From positions 1 through 28,678 of the forward strand of contig JANOBJ010000266.1 in assembly GCA_031411575.1 (NCBI GenBank): 28,678 nucleotides of DNA. Reading direction: 5' to 3'. Shown here piece by piece: positions 20,977 through 28,467 of this stretch (position 1 is the first letter of the stretch; each line of letters starts with the position of its first letter). The notes beneath the pieces are model-generated. The model was not told the origin of the DNA. It did not search any database and saw nothing but the letters and a program-made list of their open reading frames with translations. A program made the position numbers and the translations under genes. The DNA is from JANOBJ01 sp031411575 (GTDB lineage: Bacteria; Pseudomonadota; Gammaproteobacteria; Burkholderiales; Burkholderiaceae_C).

Positions 20977-22251
20977 ATGGATTTCGACTATTCCCCCAAA
21001 ACCAAGGAACTTCAGGCCAAGGTGCTGAAGTTCATGGACGACTACATCTATCCCGCCGAGGGCAAGTACAAGGCCGAACTCGAAGCCAATACCGCCGCCG
21101 GCAAGCGCTGGACCGCGCTCAACACCATCGAGGAGCTCAAGCCCAAGGCGCGCGCGGCCGGTTTGTGGAACCTGTTTTTGCCGGTCGATAGCGCAGCGGC
21201 CTCGGGCTACACCGGTGCCGGCCTGACCAACCAGGAGTACGCGCCGCTGGCCGAGATCATGGGACGCGTGCCGTGGGCCAGCGAGGCGTTCAATTGCTCG
21301 GCGCCCGATACCGGCAACATGGAAACCATCGCACGCTACGGCTCCGAGGAGATCAAGGCGCGCTGGCTCAAGCCGCTCCTGGAGGGGCAGATCCGCTCCG
21401 CCTTTGCCATGACCGAACCGGACGTGGCGTCCAGCGATGCCACCAACGTGGCCACCCGTATCGAGCGCCAGGGCGACGACTACGTGATCAACGGCCGCAA
21501 GTGGTGGATCTCCGGCGCGGCAGACCCGCGCTGCGCGGTCTTCATCACCATGGGCAAGACCGACCCGGAGGCGCCACGCCACTCGCAGCAGAGCATGGTG
21601 GTGGTACCGGCCGATGCCAAGGGCATCCGCATCGTGCGTCCGCTCAACGTGTTTGGCTATGACGACGCGCCGCACGGCCACGTCGAGATGTTCTTCGAGA
21701 ACGTGCGGGTGCCGGTCAACAACATCCTGCTGGGCGAAGGCCGCGGCTTCGAGATCGCGCAAGGTCGCCTGGGCCCCGGACGGATCCACCACTGCATGCG
21801 CCTGGTCGGGCTGGCCGAGCGCGCGCTGGAGCTGATGTGCAAGCGGGCTTCGTCGCGCGTGGCATTCGGCAAGACCGTTGCCTCGCAGACCGTGACCCAG
21901 GAGCGCATTGCCGAGGCCCGCTGCAAGATCGACATGGCACGCCTGCTCACGCTCAAGGCCGCCTGGCTGATGGACGTGGCCGGCAACAAGGTGGCCAAGA
22001 ACGAGATCGCCATGATCAAGGTGGTGGCGCCGAGCATGGCCTGCCAGGTGATCGACTGGGCCATGCAGGTGCATGGCGGCGGCGGCATGTGCGACGACTT
22101 CCCGCTGGCCTATGCCTACGCGGGCGCCCGCACGCTGCGCTTTGCCGACGGCCCGGACGAGGTGCATCGCAACGCGATTGCCAAGCTCGAACTCGGCAAG
22201 TACGCGGCCAACCCGCGCGAAGTGGAAATGCCGATCACCCGCGGCAGCTGA
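20977..22251 (+). CDS. Acyl-CoA dehydrogenase, ACAD10/11-type
   Basis: A 424-residue FAD-dependent acyl-CoA dehydrogenase family protein. The N-terminal helical domain (about 1-145) is followed by FAMTEPDVASSDATN (FAD/substrate loop, about 143-157), KWWISGAADPRC, and a C-terminal four-helix domain with GPGRIHHCMRLVGLAERAL, VASQTVTQERIAEAR and VHGGGGMCDDFPLAYAYAGARTLRFADGPDEVHR. The position of the usual catalytic Glu (EGT in medium-chain enzymes) is Asp391 in FADGPDEV, the ACAD10/11 signature. In LvaC-type enzymes this class removes phosphate from 4-phosphoacyl-CoA and does not simply desaturate. ACCGGAG lies just upstream of the start. It is probably co-transcribed with the phosphotransferase. 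Confidence 0.93.
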   Translation: MDFDYSPKTKELQAKVLKFMDDYIYPAEGKYKAELEANTAAGKRWTALNTIEELKPKARAAGLWNLFLPVDSAAASGYTGAGLTNQEYAPLAEIMGRVPWASEAFNCSAPDTGNMETIARYGSEEIKARWLKPLLEGQIRSAFAMTEPDVASSDATNVATRIERQGDDYVINGRKWWISGAADPRCAVFITMGKTDPEAPRHSQQSMVVVPADAKGIRIVRPLNVFGYDDAPHGHVEMFFENVRVPVNNILLGEGRGFEIAQGRLGPGRIHHCMRLVGLAERALELMCKRASSRVAFGKTVASQTVTQERIAEARCKIDMARLLTLKAAWLMDVAGNKVAKNEIAMIKVVAPSMACQVIDWAMQVHGGGGMCDDFPLAYAYAGARTLRFADGPDEVHRNAIAKLELGKYAANPREVEMPITRGS

Positions 22252-22291
22252 AGCCCGGCACGCGTTTTCAGCGTACGCCGGATCGGAGGCG

Positions 22292-22945
22292 TTACCGCTG
22301 AAACGTGCTCAGCGCCACCCGCGCCGCGGTGATCACCACCGTGGTGGCGTGCCTCACAACGCTTGCGCTGCCCGCGTGGTCCTGCATGCGCAGGTAGAGC
22401 TTGCCGCGCAGCAGCATCAGCGTAAACGGCTGGGCGGGCGCCAGCCCGGCGCCGGGCCAGGCGATGAGCGCACCCTGCAGTTCGGGCGTGAGCCAGCCCA
22501 GCGCGTTTTGCCGGTCGTTGGCCAGCACGCAGAAGGCCTGCTTGAATTCCGTGGCCCAGCGCAAATCCTCGACTTCCTTGTACAGCGCCATCCAGCGCAT
22601 CTCCTCGGTCAGCGGCGCATTGACCGAGGTCTGCAACGTGTCGGTGTACTGTTCGTAGGCGGCTTTTTCCAGCGCATCCCGCAACACACGGTTGATCACC
22701 AGCACCGCGATGTTGTCGTCCAGATCCAGTTGCACCCGGGCGCGCAGCTCATCACCCAGCACATACTCTCGCGTGGCCCGCCCGCGTTCGATCTCAAGCG
22801 GTTTTCCGCCGACATCGCCCTGCAGCAACATGCCTTGCCCGCCGTTGGTGACCTGAAAAGACAGCCGGTGCGCGCTGGCCCAGGCCGACATCTCGTCGTC
22901 CCGGCGGCCTTGGCTGGAAAAGAGCGTCTTGACGCGGTCAAACAT
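22292..22945 (-). CDS. Conserved-looking protein of unknown function
   Basis: A 217-residue soluble protein with no signal peptide and no recognised family. It begins MFDRVKTLFSSQGRRDDEMSAWASAHRLSFQ and has a beta-rich first half (GQGMLLQGDVGGKPLEIERGRATREYVLGDELRARVQLDLDDNIAVLVINR). A helical centre with many aromatic and acidic residues and a short C-terminal strand pair (FTLMLLRGKLYLRM) follow. Coding character and codon use match its neighbours, so the gene is probably real. It stands alone on minus between the acyl-CoA dehydrogenase and a divergent glutathione transferase, 60 bases between their starts. No function is proposed. Confidence 0.72.
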   Translation of the reverse strand: MFDRVKTLFSSQGRRDDEMSAWASAHRLSFQVTNGGQGMLLQGDVGGKPLEIERGRATREYVLGDELRARVQLDLDDNIAVLVINRVLRDALEKAAYEQYTDTLQTSVNAPLTEEMRWMALYKEVEDLRWATEFKQAFCVLANDRQNALGWLTPELQGALIAWPGAGLAPAQPFTLMLLRGKLYLRMQDHAGSASVVRHATTVVITAARVALSTFQR

Positions 22946-23005
22946 GGCGCTGTGATTTCACCTAAAGTGACATTATTCGATGATTTTTCATAACGAGGTG
23001 TGCCG

Positions 23006-23698
23006 ATGATCGAGGTTTTTACATGGCCAACGCCAAACGGCCACAAAGTTCACATCATGCTCGAGGAATGTGGGCTTCCGTACCAAGCCACGCCGGTCAA
23101 TATCGGTACCGGCGACCAGTTCAAGCCTGAATTTCTCACGATCAGCCCCAACAACAAGATTCCCGCGCTGACCGACCCGGATGGCCCAGACGGTCGGCCG
23201 ATTTCGCTGTTTGAATCGGGCGCCATCCTGGTGTACCTGGCCGCCAAAACCGGCAAGTTCATGCCGAAATCCGACCGCGCGCGGTACGACGTGCTGCAGT
23301 GGCTGATGTTCCAGATGGGCGGCGTCGGGCCGATGCTGGGGCAAAACCACCATTTCCGCCTGTATGCGCCCGAAAAGCTGCCGTACGCGATCGACCGCTA
23401 CACCAACGAGGCGCGGCGCCTGTATGGTGTGATCGACCAGCAACTGGCGCGTTCGCGTTTCATCGCGGGCAAGGACTATTCGATTGCCGACATGGCGATC
23501 TTTCCGTGGCTGCGCAACTGGCAGAACCAGGGCATCGAGCTGGACGACTATCCGCACCTGAAAAAATGGTTCAACAGCCTCGCCGAGCGCCCCGCCGTGC
23601 AACGCGGCGTGCAGGTGCTGGCCGAGCTGCGCAAGCCCATCACCGACGACAAGGCACGCGAAGTGCTGTTTGGCAAGACGCAGTACCAGAAACGCTGA
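23006..23698 (+). CDS. yfcG: YfcG-like (nu-class) glutathione transferase
   Basis: A 230-residue glutathione transferase. The ATG at 23006 has GAGG at 22995-22998, seven bases upstream, better than the in-frame GTG at 23000. The thioredoxin-fold domain (1 to about 82) opens MIEVFTWPTPNGHKVHIMLEECGLPY; Thr9 and Asn11 are the disulphide-contacting residues of Escherichia coli YfcG. SPNNKIPALTDP and SLFESGAILVYLA form the gamma-Glu site. The helical domain has LQWLMFQMGGVGPMLGQNHHF and YSIADMAIFPWL. YfcG has disulphide reductase activity with glutathione and this close match suggests the same. It is followed by two tRNA genes on the opposite strand. Confidence 0.94.
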   Translation: MIEVFTWPTPNGHKVHIMLEECGLPYQATPVNIGTGDQFKPEFLTISPNNKIPALTDPDGPDGRPISLFESGAILVYLAAKTGKFMPKSDRARYDVLQWLMFQMGGVGPMLGQNHHFRLYAPEKLPYAIDRYTNEARRLYGVIDQQLARSRFIAGKDYSIADMAIFPWLRNWQNQGIELDDYPHLKKWFNSLAERPAVQRGVQVLAELRKPITDDKAREVLFGKTQYQKR

Positions 23699-23720
23699 AC
23701 ACCCGGGCATTGGCCGTGAT

Positions 23721-23797
23721 TGGCCTGCCCGACAGGAATCGAACCTGTGACAACCAGCTTAGAAGGCTGGTGCTCTATCCAACTGAGCTACGGGCAG
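23721..23797 (-). tRNA. tRNA-Arg (anticodon TCT)
   Basis: The minus strand folds into a full cloverleaf: acceptor CTGCCCG/CGGGCAG, D-arm GCTC/GAGC, anticodon stem CCAGC/GCTGG with loop CTTCTAA, T-arm ACAGG/CCTGT with loop TTCGAAT, discriminator G. Anticodon TCT reads AGA/AGG arginine codons. The CCA end is encoded (23721-23723), giving 77 nt. Confidence 0.97.
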
Positions 23798-23810
23798 TCA
23801 AATGGACGAA

Positions 23811-23828
23811 AGGCCCCGAACGGGGCCT
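23811..23828 (-). terminator. Hairpin between the two tRNA genes
   Basis: AGGCCCCG-TT-CGGGGCCT on the minus strand, followed by TTCG. It lies after tRNA-Pro and before tRNA-Arg in transcription order and could be a partial terminator or a processing signal; the T-tract is short. Confidence 0.5.
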
Positions 23829-23837
23829 GTGTTGTCT

Positions 23838-23914
<77 letters not shown>

Positions 23915-23970
23915 ACAGCGCGCATTCTACCGCGTTAGCACAACCCATTTGGCGCCCGGTTGCTGCCAGC

Positions 23971-25395
23971 TCAGAGCTTGACGTAGGTGTAGTCCACCGG
24001 ATGGGCATTGATGCCACGGTCTGGCGGGGCAATCCAGCCCGCCATCCTGCCCGGCTCGGTAACCCGCTGCATCAGGCTCTTTACATAGGCAATATCGGCC
24101 AGGGTCGGCAGCCACTGGTCTTTCTTTGCTTCAAATTCAATAGCAGAGATGGGCTGGCCCTGCGGCGTGGTGTGCACACCCGCCCAGGCCCCCACGCTGC
24201 GGCGAAAGCGCGTGGCGGGCAGCGCCAGCTCAAACGCAATACCGGCGCGCTTGATCGCCATGTTCCAGCGCGACACGCCCACATTGCAGTCTTTCACGTA
24301 CTCCAGCCGCGTGACTTCGTTGATGCCGTTGCGCACCGCGATGGTGTCGTTCTTCACGCCGCCACGGCCGTCGGGCACCTGGATCGTCATCTCGGTGTCG
24401 GCTTCCACATGATCGGCAAATTTCGCCTCGTCGGGCCGGCCCTTGATGCCGTTGCTGAAATAGCTCGCGGCGTTGCTCGACGCTTCCGACCCGAACAGAT
24501 CAAGCGAGCTCGAGAACCAGAAGTTCATGAATTTCTGGATCGTCGGCAGATCGACCACGCCAGCCTGACGCAGCGTGGCCACGTCGTCGGTGTCCAGCTC
24601 CTTCATCACCTCAAGCGTGCGCTTGATGACGCGGCCGACGCCGGTTTCACCCACGAACATGTGGTGCGCTTCCTCGGTCAGCATGAAGCGCGTGGTGCGC
24701 GCCAGCGGATCAAACGCGCTCTCGGCAAAGCTCTTGAGCTGGAACTTGCCGTCACGGTCGGTGAAGTAGGTGAACATGAAAAAGCTCAGCCAGTTGTCCA
24801 TCGGCTCGTTGAAGGTGCCCAGGATGCGCGGCTTGTCCACGTCGCCGCTGTGGCGCTGCAGCAGCGCCTCGGCCTCTTCGCGGCCGTCGCGGCCAAAGTG
24901 GGCGTGCAGCAGGTAGACCATGGCCCACAGGTGGCGGCCCTCCTCCACGTTCACCTGGAACAGGTTGCGCAGGTCGTACAGGCTGGGCGCGGTGTGACCC
25001 AGCAGGCGCTGCTGCTCGACCGACGCCGGCTCGGTGTCGCCTTGCGTCACGATCAGGCGGCGGAAGGTGCTGCGGTATTCGCCGGGCACTTCCTGCCAGA
25101 CGTCCTGGCCCAGGTGGTCGCCAAAGCCGATCTTGCGGCCGGGCTCGGGGTCGGCCAGGAAGATGCCCCAGCGGTAGTCAGGCATCGGCGTGTAGCCGTA
25201 GCTGGCCCAGCCGGATGCATCCACGCCAACGGCGGTGCGCAGGTACACCTCCTTGGCCTTGAAATCGCTCGGGCCCATCTCGTCCCACCAGTTCAAAAAG
25301 GCGGGTTGCCAATGCTCCAGCGCGCGCTGCAGCTGCCGGTTTTCGCCGAGTTGCACGTTGTTGGGGATCAGGGCTTGCAGGTCAATGGCACTCAT
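23971..25395 (-). CDS. boxB: Benzoyl-CoA 2,3-epoxidase subunit BoxB
   Basis: A 474-residue diiron oxygenase component of benzoyl-CoA 2,3-epoxidase. It forms 2,3-epoxybenzoyl-CoA in aerobic benzoate breakdown, with BoxA as reductase and BoxC as ring-opening hydrolase. PNNVQLGENRQLQRALEHWQ, YRWGIFLA and DVWQEVPGEYRSTFRRLIVTQGDTEPASVEQQ follow the Azoarcus protein closely. Iron ligands are Glu122, Glu152, His155 (EEGRH), Asp213, Glu242 and His245 (TEEAHHMF), each shifted by two from the Azoarcus numbering I recall. The C-terminus WIAPPDRGINAHPVDYTYVKL is typical. boxR lies 58 bases upstream on the same strand and probably shares its transcript. boxA and boxC are not in the window; tRNA genes follow boxB. 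Confidence 0.95.
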   Translation of the reverse strand: MSAIDLQALIPNNVQLGENRQLQRALEHWQPAFLNWWDEMGPSDFKAKEVYLRTAVGVDASGWASYGYTPMPDYRWGIFLADPEPGRKIGFGDHLGQDVWQEVPGEYRSTFRRLIVTQGDTEPASVEQQRLLGHTAPSLYDLRNLFQVNVEEGRHLWAMVYLLHAHFGRDGREEAEALLQRHSGDVDKPRILGTFNEPMDNWLSFFMFTYFTDRDGKFQLKSFAESAFDPLARTTRFMLTEEAHHMFVGETGVGRVIKRTLEVMKELDTDDVATLRQAGVVDLPTIQKFMNFWFSSSLDLFGSEASSNAASYFSNGIKGRPDEAKFADHVEADTEMTIQVPDGRGGVKNDTIAVRNGINEVTRLEYVKDCNVGVSRWNMAIKRAGIAFELALPATRFRRSVGAWAGVHTTPQGQPISAIEFEAKKDQWLPTLADIAYVKSLMQRVTEPGRMAGWIAPPDRGINAHPVDYTYVKL

Positions 25396-25453
25396 CGAAT
25401 CAGCTTTCAGGATTGGGGGCAGGGTCAGACGGAATGGTCAATTGCCTTGCAAG

Positions 25454-26338
25454 TCACGGAACGGCGCGCTCGAGGTCCTTGAGCGACTGTTTGACGCTAC
25501 GGGCGGCGGTGTCCACCACCGCGTCGGCGCGCGCGTACAGCGCCTCACGGCTGGCGAGGATGCGGCGCAGGTCTTCCAGCGCCTCGGCGTTGGCGCCGGC
25601 ACCCGCGCCATCACCGCTGCTGAACGGCCGCATGTCGCCCTGGGCCACCACGCGCGCCATGTGCTCCTCGGGGCTGGCTTTCAGCCACACGCAGTAAAAG
25701 CGGCTTTGCAGCAGGTCAAAGGTTTCGCGTTCGCTCACGATGCTGCCGCCGGTCGTCATGACCACGCCATCGGCCTGCTCGTCGGCAATGCGCAGCAGCG
25801 CGCGGCGCTCATAGCGGCGATAGCCGGCCTGCCCGTGCAGCAGCAGGATCTCGTTCATGCTGGTGCCGGCCTCGCGCTCGATCTCGCGGTCGAGTTCGAC
25901 AAACGGCACACCGCGCTGGGCCGCCAGTTGCGCTCCGAGCGTAGATTTGCCGGCCCCGCGCAGGCCAATCAACGCAATGCGGCGCTCACGGCCCACCGCG
26001 TCGTGCAGGCCGAAGGTGCTGGCCAGCAACGCGTGCGCCTGGTCGAGCTGGCCGTCGTCCAGCCGCGCCAGCAGGCCTTGCGCCCGCGCGAACGCAGGGC
26101 GCGGTGCGTCCTGCAACAGCTCCAGGATGGAGATATTGAGCGCACGTGCTGCCGCCTCCAGCGAGTTGATCGAGACGTTGCCCTTGCCGCTTTCCACATC
26201 GGCCAGAAAGCGCTCGGACAGGCCCGAATCAGCCGCCAGTTGCTTGCGCGTCATGCCCCGGCGCGCGCGCCACGCCCGCACGCGCGCGCCCAGTTCGCTC
26301 AGGGTGGCTTTGGCTTCGGGTTCGGTCATGGTCGACAT
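25454..26338 (-). CDS. boxR: BoxR/BzdR-type transcriptional repressor
   Basis: A 294-residue regulator combining an N-terminal Cro/XRE helix-turn-helix (about 13-75, LGARVRAWRARRGMTRKQLAADSGLSERFLADVESGKGN) with a C-terminal shikimate-kinase-like domain. The Walker A loop is IGLRGAGKST (124-133), followed by FVELDREIEREAG and TTGGSIVSE. In Azoarcus, BzdR/BoxR bind benzoyl-CoA through this domain and release the benzoate operons. It is upstream of boxB and divergent from a flavodoxin gene. The start could be 26338 (MSTMTEPEAK) or 26329; neither has a clear ribosome site. The 106-base divergent space contains two TGCA motifs, the kind recognised by BzdR. Confidence 0.93.
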   Translation of the reverse strand: MSTMTEPEAKATLSELGARVRAWRARRGMTRKQLAADSGLSERFLADVESGKGNVSINSLEAAARALNISILELLQDAPRPAFARAQGLLARLDDGQLDQAHALLASTFGLHDAVGRERRIALIGLRGAGKSTLGAQLAAQRGVPFVELDREIEREAGTSMNEILLLHGQAGYRRYERRALLRIADEQADGVVMTTGGSIVSERETFDLLQSRFYCVWLKASPEEHMARVVAQGDMRPFSSGDGAGAGANAEALEDLRRILASREALYARADAVVDTAARSVKQSLKDLERAVP

Positions 26339-26364
26339 GGGTGCTGCGATTGACGGAAAGGGGG

Positions 26365-26425
26365 TTGCGCGGTCAAAAGATTGCAATATACTTCCGACCA
26401 AGTTGATGTCAAGCAGTTTATTGCA
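26365..26425 (+). promoter_or_regulatory. Flavodoxin promoter with TGCA operator motifs
   Basis: TTGCGC (26365-26370), 16 bases, TATACT (26387-26392) is a plausible sigma-70 promoter for the flavodoxin gene. TGCA occurs at 26382-26385, within the spacer and touching the -10, and again at 26422-26425, both as ATTGCA. TGCA-based operators are known for BzdR/BoxR, so BoxR may control both directions here. Binding is inferred. Confidence 0.45.
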
Positions 26426-26444
26426 TCCCTTTCTGGAGTAACCC

Positions 26445-26921
26445 GTGACGAAACTCAACATCCTGGTCGGCACCATGACCAACACGGCGGAGTACGTGGC
26501 GCAGGCCATCCAGATGGACTGCGCCGACCTGGTGCCCGACATCGAGGTGACGATGATGGACGGCCTGGACATCAGCGCGTTTGACCAGGAAGGCCTGTAC
26601 CTCATCTGCTCGTCCACCTACGGCTCGGGCGACGTGCCGGACAACGCCCGCGCGCTCTATGAATCGCTGGACGCGAGCCCCAAGTTCCTCGGTCACGTGC
26701 GCTACGGCGTGATCGCGCTGGGCGACCGCACCTACCTGCAGACCTTTGCCTTTGGTGGCAAGAAGTTTGATGAGCGGCTGCAGGGGCTGGGCGCGCAGCG
26801 CGTGGGCGAGGTCTGGTGCCACGACGCCAGCGCAGGCACCCTGGCCGAAACCGAGGGCACCGCGTGGTGCCGCGAATGGCTGGCCGAGGCCTTGAGCAGC
26901 ACGCCTGCCCAGAATGCCTGA
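26445..26921 (+). CDS. MioC-like flavodoxin domain protein
   Basis: A 158-residue FMN-binding electron carrier. The start is GTG 26445 with GGAG at 26435-26438. LNILVGTMTNTAEYVAQAI forms the phosphate loop; TYGSGDVPDNARALYESL and GVIALGDRTYLQTFAFGGKKFDERLQGLGA are the two isoalloxazine loops, as in MioC and the flavodoxin domain of sulphite reductase. No signal peptide is seen. It diverges from boxR across a short shared promoter region and precedes an ABC transporter operon. An electron-transfer role to BoxA/BoxB is possible from position only. Confidence 0.9.
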   Translation: MTKLNILVGTMTNTAEYVAQAIQMDCADLVPDIEVTMMDGLDISAFDQEGLYLICSSTYGSGDVPDNARALYESLDASPKFLGHVRYGVIALGDRTYLQTFAFGGKKFDERLQGLGAQRVGEVWCHDASAGTLAETEGTAWCREWLAEALSSTPAQNA

Positions 26922-26930
26922 AAAGCCGCA

Positions 26931-26994
26931 TTTTCAGATCAAATCGCGCTGTTGTGCTCGTCCCCTCGTCATTGTTTGCTATAACTATGATAGC
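26931..26994 (-). repeat. Dispersed palindromic element upstream of the ABC transporter genes
   Basis: On minus: GCTAT (26994-26990), 7 bases, ATAGC (26982-26978), AAACAATGACGAGG, GACGAGCACAACAG, GATTTGATC, and TGAAAA. It fits the consensus at both ends and lies between the flavodoxin stop and the substrate-binding protein gene. Confidence 0.8.
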
Positions 26995-27093
26995 AATCGA
27001 GCTTTTTCCATTCGGGTATTCATCACTACCCAAGCGAAGAAGCTGCGGTAAAGTGCAGGCCACGTTCGCTTTGAACCGTTACAGGAGTTTTCC

Positions 27094-28281
27094 ATGACCT
27101 CTCGCCGCCTCGTCTTGACCCGCTCTGCCGCCATCGTGGGCGCTGCTTCCACCGGCCTGTTGCTGCCGCAGATCGTGCGGGCCCAGGGCGCCAAGGTGCG
27201 CGTCGGCCTGATGCTGCCCTACACCGGCACGTTTGCGCAGCTCGGCGTGGCCATCGAGAATGGTTTTCGCATGGCGATCGACGAAAAAGGCGGCAAGCTC
27301 GGCGGTCGCGAGATCGAGTTCTTCAAGGTGGACGACGAATCCGAGCCGTCCAAGGGCGTCGAAAACGCCAGCAAGCTGGTGCAACGCGACAAGGTGGACG
27401 TGCTGATCGGCACCGTGCATTCGGGCGTACAGATGGGCATTCACCGCGTGGCGCGCGAGAGCGGCGTGCTCAACCTGATTCCCAACGCCGGCGTGCACGC
27501 CGCCACCCGCGCCCTGTGCGCGCCCAACGTGTTCCGCACCTCGTTCACCAACTCGCAACCCACCCGCGCCCTGGGCAAGGTAATGGTCGACAAGGGCCAC
27601 AAAAAGGCGGTCTGGATCACCTGGAAATACGCGGCCGGCGACGAGGCGTTTGAAGGCTTCAAGGAAAGCTACACCGCCGCGGGCGGCACCATCGTCAAGG
27701 AACTCGGCCTGCCCTTCCCCAATGTCGAGTTTCAGGCGCTGCTGACCGAAATCGCGGCGCTCAAGCCCGATGCGGTGGCCTGCTTCTTTGCCGGTGGCGG
27801 TGCCGCCAAGTTCATCCGCGACTACGCAGCGGCCGGCCTCAAGGGCAAGATTCCGCTGTACGGCTCGGGCTTCCTGACCGAAGGCGTGCTGGACGCGGCC
27901 GGCCCGGCGGCCGACGGCATCCTCACCACCATGCACTACAGCGACTCGCTGGACACGCCGCGCAACAAGGCGTTCCGCCTGGCCTACGCCAAGACTTTCC
28001 GCAGCCAACCTGATGTCTACGCCGTGCAGGGCTACGACACCGGCCTCCTGCTGGCCCAGGGCGCCGCCGCCGTCAAGGGCGACCTGTCGGCCAAGCCGGC
28101 GCTGTACGCCGCGCTCGAATCGGCCGTCATCGACAGCCCACGCGGCAAATGGACCATGAGCAAGTCGCACAACCCGGTGCAGGACATCTACCTGCGCCAG
28201 GTCGAGAACAAGGAAAACAAGGTCATCGGCGTCGCCGCCAAGGCGCTGGCCGACAGCGGCGCGGGCTGCAAGCTGGGTTGA
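27094..28281 (+). CDS. Branched-chain-type ABC transporter substrate-binding protein
   Basis: A 395-residue periplasmic binding protein of the LivK/Peripla_BP_6 family. AGGAG at 27082-27086 supports the start. The leader MTSRRLVLTRSAAIVGAASTG ends near AQ at residue 31 and has a twin-arginine SRRLVL motif, pointing to Tat export. The two-lobed domain is visible in VRVGLMLPYTGTFAQLGVAIENGFRMAIDEKGG, DVLIGTVHSGVQMGIHRVARESGVLNLIPNAG, KAVWITWKYAAGDEAFEGFKESY and YAVQGYDTGLLLAQG. The family binds amino acids, amides or aromatic acids. The setting next to boxR suggests benzoate or a related aromatic acid. The permease gene starts downstream, after a palindromic spacer. Confidence 0.92.
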   Translation: MTSRRLVLTRSAAIVGAASTGLLLPQIVRAQGAKVRVGLMLPYTGTFAQLGVAIENGFRMAIDEKGGKLGGREIEFFKVDDESEPSKGVENASKLVQRDKVDVLIGTVHSGVQMGIHRVARESGVLNLIPNAGVHAATRALCAPNVFRTSFTNSQPTRALGKVMVDKGHKKAVWITWKYAAGDEAFEGFKESYTAAGGTIVKELGLPFPNVEFQALLTEIAALKPDAVACFFAGGGAAKFIRDYAAAGLKGKIPLYGSGFLTEGVLDAAGPAADGILTTMHYSDSLDTPRNKAFRLAYAKTFRSQPDVYAVQGYDTGLLLAQGAAAVKGDLSAKPALYAALESAVIDSPRGKWTMSKSHNPVQDIYLRQVENKENKVIGVAAKALADSGAGCKLG

Positions 28282-28325
28282 TGGGCTCGCCCCCAGGCTG
28301 CGCGCACTGCGTGTCGCTGCGCCTC

Positions 28326-28377
28326 CCCCCTTCCGGGGGCAACACCTGCAGCCCGGCGAAGCCGGTTCTGCGGTGTT
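28326..28377. repeat. Extragenic palindromic pair between binding-protein and permease genes
   Basis: Two hairpins in the 186-base gap: CCCCC-TTCC-GGGGG (28326-28339), and an imperfect long one from AACACCTGCAG (28341) to CTGCGGTGTT (28377) with CCGGC-GAA-GCCGG inside. Such paired elements often lie after the binding-protein gene and lower downstream expression while protecting the upstream message. I recall similar GC-rich repeats in other Comamonadaceae. Confidence 0.6.
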
Positions 28378-28467
28378 CGCTTGAATGGGCTTGCTGCCAT
28401 CCTCCCGCAGCGCCTGCACGGGCGCTGTTCTCCCGCCAGCCCGCGCCAATCTGCAAAAGCTGATTCG

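Noticed and set aside
19158..20978. A 606-codon open frame on minus opposite the regulator and phosphotransferase
   Set aside because: Antisense to two well-supported genes, His/Gln/Arg-rich, with no recognisable motif.
24082..24144. A dispersed-element-like sequence inside boxB (GCTTC-N7-ATAGC with a matching arm)
   Set aside because: The encoded residues align without a gap to Azoarcus BoxB as remembered (WLPT and YV-SLM conserved), so no insertion is evident. The resemblance is notable but may be chance.
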